Assembly: GCA_964036045.1 (NCBI GenBank) | Contig: OZ038378.1 | Span: 58,131,408-58,195,407, forward strand | From: Eutreptiella sp. 'Long Island Sound 2002' | Lineage: Eukaryota > Euglenozoa > Euglenophyceae > Eutreptiales > Eutreptiaceae | Direction of reading: 5' to 3' | DNA: 64,000 nucleotides | Shown: positions 56,215-64,000 of the stretch, piece after piece | Layout: each line of letters opens with the position of its first letter | Position numbering within the stretch: the first letter of the stretch is position 1 | Position numbers and translations under genes: made by a program | The notes under the pieces: generated by a model | Seen by the model: only the letters and a program-made list of their open reading frames with translations | What the model was told of the DNA's origin: nothing | Databases searched by the model: none

Positions 56215-57155
56215 CTCATGGGACCCCGTAGTGGGGTCCCACATCTTCGCGGGTCCGGATGGGGGGTTAGTGGGGTTAGTGGGGTTAGTTGGGTTAGTGG
56301 GTTCGGTGGTAGGGTTTGCGTTGGGGGGGTTAGACGCTTCGTTTGTCGGGGTGGGGGGTTTCGCCTTCTTCTTGCCCTCCGCCCGGGCCTCTTCCTGGTG
56401 CCACTCGACCTCCTCGGGGGTGGGGAAGAGGACGGAGCGGCTCACCTGGTAGAGGGTGGTGCCGCCCGGGTATTCCACCCAAACGGCACCGTACTTCCGC
56501 CCGTGGATACCAGGGACGGTGCCCCTCTCTACCCCGTTGGGGTAATGTACGTGGACGGTTGTCCTTCTTCTCGGCACCCTTGGGGGTGTCGGTCTTGATT
56601 GTGGGGGGGGTTTGCGGTGGCGGTCTCGGGGGGGTTGGTGGGTTTGGTGGCGGGGACGGCCCTCGTAGGCCGTGCAGTGGTGGTGGTCGGGGGGGGTTTG
56701 GGCTTTTTGGGCCGGGGGATCGCCCCGTCGTCGCTTTCGTCCGACGACTCGAAAGAAAACTTTCGTTTCTTGGGGGCGGGTTGGGGGGGGTTGGGCTTCG
56801 CTTGTTGCGGGGGGTTCGGGCGGTGGTGGTGGACGCCCCCCCCCTCCTCCCCCTCGCTCACCCCGCCCCCTCCCATGCTCCCCCACATCTCCTCATCCTC
56901 CCCCCCCCGCATACCCCACCTCCTGCATCCGAGCCCACTCCCTGGGCCGGAAGTGGCGCGACGACACCCATACGCCGCTCACCATGCGCGCAGTCTCCCA
57001 GCCGTGGAGACCGCGCAGGAGAGCAAGGCCCAGGGATGGTCCCCGGGCCACGATGCGATGGAGGGCCCCCAAGGGTACATCCTGGGAGCCCTCGGCGTCT
57101 CGCCAGGCCACCCAAAAGGGCCTTGCATTCGTCGCGTTGACCACGACGTCGATAA
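56215..57155 (-). pseudogene. Transposon exon 4 plus linker, copy B
   Basis: The acceptor is CAAG where copy A has CAGG, so the splice site is damaged or moved by one base. A frame change occurs in the G run near 56905-56912. It then reads the basic/acidic nuclear motif, the SH3/Tudor-like segment (RKYGAVWVEYPGGTTLYQVS, about 56400-56560) and, in frame, ARAEGKKKAKPPTPTNEASN and the Thr/Pro/Asn linker to the GTATGAGGG donor. This shows the original linker orientation. Confidence 0.7.
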
Positions 57156-57334
57156 CTTGAAAAAAATGGAAAAAAAAGTGTGAATTTATTTTTTCTGCGA
57201 CTCTTTTAATTTTTCGACTGTAATATTAACCGTTAACTTTTAATATTTCGACCGGCGGTGCAAAACTTAGATATTCATCTCGAGAAATTATTGCTGGCGA
57301 CCTAAAAATTAATGCAGGCAGGGAAGCAACATAC

Positions 57335-58401
57335 CTCGAAACTCCCGTTGGTGCCGCCTTCCTTCACTGCCCCCATGGCCTCCCGGAAGTGAGAGGCGGC
57401 ACTGGGGGCCTCCACAAGGGCCACAGGGGCTCCCGTGCTGGCCATCAGGGCCGCCCGGGCCGCCGGTTTGGCCACGTTGGCGGCCACCGCGGCCGCCTTG
57501 ACCGCGCTGGACTGGGGGACCAAGCCCTCGTACGAGGGCAGGCACCGCGGGTCGTAGATGGGGCGGGGCATGGCCAGGATAGTGGCCCGGTCCATCCCGT
57601 GCGCCACAACCTTGCCCTGGCGCCACTACCTGACCCAGCCCAGCTGGGCCCAGTGCTGCAGCAGCACCTGGTAATGCGGCGTCCCATAACGGACGCCGCG
57701 GGGGTCAAAAAGCAAATTCAGTGCGGGCAAAGTGCCCGCACTAATTGCCTCGGGCATGGGGGCAAGGGTGGCACCAGGGAGGGGTTTCCAGACCCAGACC
57801 CCCCCCCTAGAGGCATCCTTACCCCAAGTTCCTCTATGTTCCCCCTCCTTCCGGCGAATCAAACACCGGATTAACCTCCGAAAAATCCACATGACTGTCA
57901 TGTGGCTATGCCGGGGGGGGGGGAGGAAAAAACTGGTTGACGCCCCGCGCACCCCTGCTCCAGCACCTGGGCTGACCAGGGGATCGGCCCCCCCTTCCGG
58001 GCGGTGGCAAACTGGGGGCCCAGGGCTTTGAGAAGCCACTAGGGGAGGGGGGGGCTGATTGGGGGGGTCAACAACCTCAACTCCATCCCCGTCCCCGTCC
58101 CCGTCCCCCTCGGCCACCACCACTTCCCCCTCCCCCTCATCCTTAACCCCCCCCCCCAGGCTGGCCTGTACCCCCCCCCCTGCCCCTGGCTCCTCTCCCT
58201 CTCTCTCCTCTCCCTCTTCTCCTTCTTGTTTTTCTTCTTCTCCTTCTTCTCCTTTTCCCGCCTATCCGAGGAGTCTTCGCTTGACTCCTCAGTTGGCGGT
58301 TGTGCGGCGCGAGGAGGAGGAAGAGGCGCTGGTGCAGGAGCTGCTGCTGGAGGAGCTGCTGGTGCAGCTGCTACTGCCAGTCTCCGCTCCACTTGCGCCA
58401 T
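57335..58401 (-). pseudogene. Transposon exon 3, copy B, with nonsense codon
   Basis: Begins MAQVERRLAVAAAP, here with ATG where copy A has GTG. TAG at 57626-57628 replaces the CAG Gln codon of copy A (GWVRQWRQGK). It ends at the conserved NGSFE|GTATGTTGC donor. Confidence 0.75.
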
Positions 58402-58751
58402 CTAAGAGAGTGAGAGGACCAAAAAAAAAAGATTCATTTTTATGCCCCCGAGTTATATTCTTGAAATTAATATTATCTATCGAAAAATTAATCAATATAT
58501 TACATATTAATGACCGCGCCTATTAATATTAATCTCGAAATATTAGACAAATCGCCGCAAATATTAATTCGTATACGCAAGCAAGCGTGCACAAGCAAAA
58601 AACACCAGGGCTTCGTTGTTCGCTTTGAACCTGTCGGCCAACATCTTTTGCATGGCCGATGCGTCCATGGCAAGGAGAAAACAAAGCTAGTGGTGGGGAA
58701 GCAAGGGTGGAGGGCGGGGGGGCTATGGGTGGCCATGAGTTTGGCCATGGT

Positions 58752-59704
58752 TCATGGGGCGGTATGGGTCCCGTAGTTGCGTAGCGGGAGGTCAAATTTT
58801 AAAACCCACCACTCCCACACTTGTGAAACTACCTCCCCCTCCCGCTCTAGTTGGGTTGCCCCCGGCATCCCCCCTCCCCTGCCCGAGTGGTCATTGTATG
58901 CGCGCTTAAGGATGGCGTTGAGGCTCTCAACGACATCCGCGCACACGGCACCCAACCAAACCCCCAAGCGGCGTGCATTGGCCACGGCCTCGGTGACATC
59001 CTCCTCCAAATAGAGGAGGTAGTTTGATTGACAGGCCTCCTTGCAACAATGTGCACGGTAGGCGCGTGCCACCTCGGCCGCACGTAGGTCCCCGCGGGGC
59101 GGCTTGTCCGTGTACAACTCCCGGAGGAGGTCACGCATGGCCACGACGGCTTGCCATTCACCATCCTCCGGGACGTAGTCCAACAACGGACCAAGTTCCT
59201 CCGACGCGAGGAACAACGCACGGGCCTCCTCCTCGTCGGGTGCCCCCGTCGCACCCAACTTCACACCTGTGCGGGCCCGGTAGAGAACCCGTTGTACGGC
59301 GTCGGTGTTCTCCTTGGGGGGGTCCACAAGGCGTGTGTCGATGAACACCACTTTCAGCCGGCCAATGGCCATGCAACAATGGAGGATGCATAGGAAACCA
59401 TGCACCGGTCAACGACAATCTGTTGATCCCCTATGCATCCCCCATTCTCCAAGCTACGGACGGTCTCCTTGTAGCGGCGACGGGCCGCCTCCTCACGGGC
59501 CAAGGTGCGCCGGGTCGCCACCTTGACCCATGCTGCCGCAACCTTGTCCCACACCCCCATATTGTAAATTGAGCCCACCAAGGGCGAGGTGGATACACCG
59601 ATAAGGCGCCGCACAAACGGTTGGTCTCCCCCGATGACCAACCTGCTTGGCACCCAGCGCGACCCCCAATGAAACTTCTCGCAGTCTTGTATGGACTGCC
59701 ATAC
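58752..59704 (-). pseudogene. Transposon exon 2, copy B, frameshifted
   Basis: Aligned throughout with copy A exon 2. One base is missing at about 59398 (AAACCATGC against AAAGCCATGC), shifting the frame in the DRCMAFLCILH segment. Downstream the correct frame is open again through ESLNAILKRAYNDHSG and on to LPLRNYGTHTAP. Confidence 0.75.
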
Positions 59705-59863
59705 CTACAAAAAGGGCATGGATTAATATTTACATTAATTTCTCGAGATTAATATTAAGTTAATTTTTCGGTCAGCGTTAATATTAACCGAAAACTAGAT
59801 ATTAATCACGAGAAATTAATGCAAAAACGCAAAAAACGAACAAACAAGGAATGGGCCACAAAC

Positions 59864-60610
59864 CTTCAAGTTATCGGCCCATATCGTTGCAAGTGCCGCC
59901 GTGTCCTTGTCCCCGCACACGGCCATCCGTATCACCCACAAGTACGCGGGTGTGCGGCCCCGTGCGCCGTGGTTGAGGAGCCCAATGGAGAGTTGGGTCC
60001 AACTACCACCGGCGCACGGGTACGCATCCGCACGCACAATGAAGGTGAGGGGCATTGTCCACTCGATGGTGTCCACTAGCGATGGGCGTCATTGGACGTA
60101 CCGGGCCCTCGGGGGTAGCGGCCAAGAGCGCCCACTCGCGGGGGGATCGGGGACGGACACGGGTGGTCGTAGGTCAAGGGAGGTGACCAAATCCTTCCAT
60201 GTGTCCGTGAACGTATCCCGAGTGGGGATGGGGCGGGGGAACGGGCGGCCCGTTGCGGCCGTGTAGGCCGACCCCCGGCGGCCCATGTACTCCGACACGT
60301 GCCGGAAGCCGAGCTCGGGGACGTTCAAGTCCATGAGGTGGCCGATGAGGTCCAGGGCCGGGAAGAAGTGGGAGGCATATTGCTTCACCGCCTCCACTTG
60401 CTTAGTACGAATAAGGGAGCGGTAGCCAACCTCCATGGCCTCGGACCATTGTGCCCGGGCCAAAGGGGATGAGGCCACCCACTCACCAAGGAGTTGGGAG
60501 ACCAAAGGGTCCCGCAAACTCTTGGCCCCACTCAAACGCACGAGCGTCATGTTAAGCTCGGTAAGGGTGTACCGAGAGAAAGGCATAACAAGGGCTATAC
60601 AAGGGAACAT
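59864..60610 (-). pseudogene. Transposon exon 1, copy B, with nonsense codon
   Basis: Same start, length (747 bp) and donor as copy A. TGA at 60089-60091 replaces the TCA Ser codon of copy A (RYVQSRPSLV in A, RYVQ-stop-RPSLV in B). The GDAYP and ADN motifs remain. Many other differences from copy A are silent or conservative. Confidence 0.8.
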
Positions 60611-60995
60611 GGTGGCCGGGGGGGGGGGGAGAATGCGGGCCACCGGGGGGAGGGTGTCCAAGACACCCAGCAACACAACATTGGAACCTCTTTACTATAC
60701 CGCTGTGCAACAATATACCACGTACCACCCCTTATAGGTCCTCATGTGTGCATGGAAAAATGTGTACAAATGGCCCAATCGCAAAAATTTGACTTTTAAC
60801 CTCTTAATATTTGCGAGATTAATATATTAACGCCTTCATATATTAAAAATTAAGATTAACCATCTTGACTTTAATCTAGGTCACCGGGGTAAAATGATGT
60901 GCCGGCTGCTCATATTGGCTAGCAAGATTAGGAGGGGAGGCTTTTTTTCAACCAAGTGGAGGTAGGGTAGCCTCCTTGATTTGCAGGGCTTGGCC

Positions 60996-61516
60996 TTAGT
61001 CCTTGTGTGTTCCTTCCCCCTGCTTTGCCTCCTTAACCCCTTCTTTCGTCCCCGGCTTGTGTTTCGTAACCCCCACCTTTGTCATCCCGATTGTCCCCGC
61101 GTTCTCCGTCATCCCAGTTGTCGCTGTCAGTGTTTGCACTTTGGCTTCCTGCTTGGCCAGCTTCATCTCCGCTGCCTCCTCACTATTAAGTAGCAAAACC
61201 CGCTCCATCTCATACCACTCTCTAAGAGCGTTCTACCCCTTCCCCTTCTTTTCGTGAAACATGTAGCAACACGTAAAATGGTCCCTTGTTGCTCACCCAC
61301 CTTCGACACCGGGTCGTCCTCTTCTCACGACGCACCACTTGTCCCCCTCCCCCACTTTACCCGCGATGGGGAGGCCGCCACTTGTCCTCCTTCCCTTTCT
61401 CCTTCTCCATCGCCTTTGCCGTCCTCTTTCCTGACTTCATCCTCTTCTCTGCGTCCAGCTTTGGTCTCCTCGTATGTACCACATCGTCGGATTCCCAGTC
61501 CTTCGACTGTTACTGA
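60996..61516 (-). CDS. Small two-exon, Lys-rich gene (3' part)
   Basis: On the minus strand an upstream exon (about 61516-61361) reads KLDAEKRMKSGKRTAKAMEK then a GTAAAGTGG donor. After an intron ending GGGGTAG, the exon 61232-60996 reads NALREWYEMERVLLLNSEEA, a charged helix, then a Thr/Lys-rich tail ending GEGTHKD and TAA. The helix-plus-basic composition resembles C-terminal regions of Myb/SANT-like proteins encoded by plant-type transposons, but no diagnostic motif is visible. The start was not found. Confidence 0.4.
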
Positions 61517-62100
61517 GAAATGAGCCGCGTTAGGGTTGCGGTAGGAAGCTATGGAGTGGAATTCTGGTTGGGCAAAGAATTGGAATGGGGGCTGGGGCTA
61601 GCGAAATAGGTTCTCAAGAGCCGTTCTACATGCCGGCTAATTATAAAACGCGCACTTGCACTTAGATTGTCTGTAGACAAACTATTAGAAAATAGTTGGC
61701 AAGAACGATGAAGCATATACATTCTAGCCGGCGACCGTTCAAACAAGGCGTTAAGTTTCCTATCGCGCGGAGGAACTCGTCCAAGGCACATTGCCGCGGA
61801 TTGAAATGCCCTCTTCTTCCCATGCCGTGTTGGACACCAAGTGACCTTCGACATGGGGCTAATTCGCTACTGAGGATGACGGTGACGGGGGAAGGGCTGG
61901 TGGGGGTTTGTGGGGGGCACGTACCCAAAGCTTCGTTACCCGGTTATGGCATCGCAAAGCTGGCCATGGTAGCTGGGGCACAGTGCGATGGACATATTGT
62001 TACGCATATATTGCATTGGAGCGAATGTCTCAACACATCTCAACAATTTTACATTTAGTGTTCTAATCAAACTGACGTAGACACCTACAAGTATATTTTA
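61517..62100. other. Unassigned stretch
   Basis: Nothing supportable. Plus-strand frame 61696-62058 is open but not recognisably a protein. Confidence 0.35.
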
Positions 62101-62118
62101 ATGCAAAGTTGGCCTGTT

Positions 62119-62608
62119 GCGCTCTGCAGAGCGCTCCAAACCCTGTCTGTACGAGTCGGCCCGTCATTTCTTTCAATTCCTATTCCATTCACTCTGGAGA
62201 ACGCAAATCTGGCCGAAGAACTATTTTGCAATACATTTTTTTGGTTGATGAAATTATGTATGGATTGTCATTGGGTTTTCGACAGTCGTATGGGACAGTA
62301 CATGGCTGGAGGGGACACCAGGAGCTATAAGGTGACAAGGTATGGTACATTTACATTTTGTGACATGTATGTGTGGTTCCCCTAATTGTTAGTACGATTC
62401 AATGTCCTGTACCAAAGAGTAGTACAACCATTCTTCACCAGTTGCCCGTGTTCCGCTCTGCAGAGCGCAAATTCTTACAACGGCATGAAACTTGGTGCTT
62501 TTTCTAAGTTTGCCGACTGGAGCGCTCTGCAGAGCGCATTTAACGTGATATGCTCAATGGAGATCCCTGTTTTTGGTTGTTCCGCATTGTTTGCGCTCTG
62601 CGGAGCGC
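62119..62608. repeat. GCGCTCTGCAGAGCGC palindromes at ~70-bp spacing
   Basis: Clear copies start at 62119, 62453, 62522 and 62593 (the last three spaced 69 and 71 bp). A decayed copy, TCACTCTGGAGAACGC, starts at 62189, 70 bp after the first. The sequence is unrelated to the 37-43 kb palindrome. All copies lie upstream of the frame at 62795-63403. Confidence 0.88.
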
Positions 62609-62777
62609 AAAGTTTCCTACTGTCCTTGTTTTGGTAGCACAAATGTACTTGTTGTTCAACGATTTAACGTGGCATGTATCGCCGCAACGTTACTTGACCG
62701 GTGTCCCTTCATTTAGTTTGTTTTCAGGCTTGTTCGTGCCATGGATGCCTCACTGCTCCGCGCCTTCTTGTAGGAGC

Positions 62778-63403
62778 GAGAATACAGTTCAGGTTTGGAT
62801 GTAATGCAGCATGCTTGTTCCCATGGTGGTTATGCCTTGCAGTTCGTTGAATTTTTTATGGCACTGAGGGCTGATCAACATCATTACCGAACTTTTGGAG
62901 ACGTTCAACAGATGTTGATAGTTATGAAGGTAACGGGTAAAGGTTTGCCTTGGTTTAATCAATTGTGCCAGGTGTCATACAATCTTTATTTGTTATTGCA
63001 TAAGCAATGGAAACCCCGTACCAAGCGTAGTTCTGCTGAGGCTGACGTTCCCATCTCTCGTGCAGCACGCCGTAAATTATCCTATACTGGTTTATGTTTG
63101 TACGGTGCCCCCACTTTTTCACAGCAGGCCGCTGATGTTGCTGCTCAGCGTTCAGACGAGCTTTCTAGTTCACCTTGTGTTGTGTGGTATGACAACCGGT
63201 ACAGGAAACATTGGTTACCCACCTCATCTGGTGCCAATGCATCCTTGAACTACTGTGTATTTGCAATTGTGCCGCTGCGACCCGAACATGATATTTTTCC
63301 ACGATACCCTCAACTGGGTAGTTTGTCTTCCAAAACAGGGGACATAGCGACATCGGTTTTTCAAATCATAACACAATGCTTGCTAACTTGGACAATGCAC
63401 TAA
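62778..63403 (+). CDS. Gene 3: relative of gene 1 with W-Y-D-N motif (exon)
   Basis: An acceptor-like GAGAATACAG precedes an open frame SGLDVMQHACSHGGYALQFV to TAA at 63401-63403. Segments: MALRADQHHYRTFGDVQQML, ISRAARRKLSYTGLCLYGAP, SSSPCVVWYDNRYRKHWLPT, ASLNYCVFAIVPLRPEHDIF and a final TGDIATSVFQIITQCLLTW. The WYDN, SLN, YPQL and TGDI order parallels gene 1 (WFDN, TLN, LPEL, GDDI). Function unknown; a transposase-like nuclease role is possible only by analogy. Upstream exons should lie among the palindromes at 62.1-62.7 kb, but I could not define them. The frame may continue after a splice beyond 63403. Confidence 0.55.
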
Positions 63404-64000
63404 ACGGCTCCCTTGCACTATGAGATGCAAGGTGCCCCTTAGATGTGAAACGCAAAGGGGTTGAGAGTTTGCAGTGGAAACCCCTTCTGCTTTCCCCACT
63501 GCTCACTGGCACCCAATGCGATCGAGCGCGAATTTTGAAGTTTGTGGCCAGTCTGCAACAGAAGTCCAACCGGGTTCTGCCTATGTTGCCCAATACACGG
63601 GGGGGGGGGGATTTCGTGGTGGAAGAAACGGTGTCTGGAAAAATTTACTACGGCCAATTCTAGCGCAATTTTCCCCATCATTTTTAACGATTGTGGCACA
63701 ATTTTCCCATACTTTTTTTTGGACATCAAGTTCAAAATTTGTACCCTGTCCGGGGGGGGGGGGTATGATCGGGGGAGGGGAGTGCAGAATGAAATACGTC
63801 ATGTGGATGTATGGTCTGGTTCGATTCTGTGTCGTCTGCTGTGGATACTGCTGCAATCAACACAGGGTTGTATCCTTCAGGGCACTTCAGGCTGCCTACC
63901 ACATGTAGTTGCCAGTTAATAGTGAGCGCAGTGTCAACTGACACTGTGTTCTCTGTAGGTCGCTGTTCGGCAAAGGCAGCTGCAGCCGAGTACCTGGATG
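63404..64000. other. Right-edge stretch without confident gene
   Basis: Contains G runs at about 63600-63610 and 63752-63762 and a hairpin CAGTGTCA-AC-TGACACTG near 63929-63946. Short open frames only. An acceptor-like TTCTCTGTAG at 63949-63958 may begin an exon that leaves the window. Confidence 0.35.

Larger units (their letters stand above)
55780..60889 (-). mobile_element. TIR DNA transposon, copy B (5.1 kb, defective)
   Basis: The left end is CCCTACTCACCTAGATTAAA; the reverse complement of the right end is CCCCGGTGACCTAGATTAAA. Flanking dinucleotides are TA on both sides (55778-55779 and 60890-60891). It is the same family and orientation as copy A and lacks the dioxygenase block: the linker-exon intron (about 56025-56209) joins directly to the left subterminal region (55800-56022). 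Confidence 0.8.

Noticed and set aside
61003-61257. Plus-strand hydrophobic frame that looks membrane-like
   Set aside because: It is antisense to a better coding candidate (Lys/Glu-rich, with splice sites). Hydrophobic character is the usual shadow of a charged minus-strand protein.

Overview
Eukaryotic nuclear DNA. The coding pieces are split by GT-AG introns (several donors are GTATG or GTAAAG), there are long CA, TA and poly-G/C tracts, no bacterial operon structure is visible, and most recognisable genes belong to transposable elements. A large-genome alga or similar protist fits best, but I cannot name the organism. No rRNA gene, functional tRNA or CRISPR array was found.

Layout: (1) 1-16033 is a head-to-tail tandem array of a ~1.65 kb unit that enters from the left edge. 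It has nine full copies and a tenth that is internally deleted and cut off. (2) 17246-21157 is a decayed non-LTR retrotransposon (reverse transcriptase, RNase H, zinc knuckle). (3) 21-33 kb is a mosaic of small elements: a terminal-inverted-repeat (TIR) element with a candidate 9-bp target duplication, a foldback element with a nested insertion carrying two opposed tRNA-like sequences, a 1.0 kb PIF/Harbinger-like element, and a set of interleaved inverted repeats. (4) 33-37.5 kb holds minisatellites and decayed coding fragments. (5) 37.6-43.6 kb holds two adjacent intron-bearing genes of unknown family. A palindrome, TGGCCGAAATTTCGGCCA, occurs upstream of them, between them, inside their introns and downstream; where clustered it recurs every 68-71 bp. 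A distant relative of the first gene lies at 62.8-63.4 kb and is preceded by a different palindrome, GCGCTCTGCAGAGCGC, with the same spacing. (6) 45.1-60.9 kb holds three copies (A, B, C) of one TIR DNA transposon family, all in the same orientation. Copies A and B have matched TIRs and 2-bp target duplications.

The transposon family carries a multi-exon minus-strand gene with transposase-like residues, a Lys/Glu-rich segment and an SH3/Tudor-like segment. Copy A also carries a 2-oxoglutarate/Fe(II) dioxygenase and a Cys/His finger. In copy A the dioxygenase is split: the HxD half lies on the minus strand and the distal-His/Arg half on the plus strand, which points to an internal inversion. 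Copy B has lost the dioxygenase and carries nonsense, frameshift and splice-site damage. Copy C is an older fragment.

Most functional statements are inferences from motifs read by eye. Many reading-frame breaks fall in or near G/C homopolymers and could be biological decay or sequencing error.
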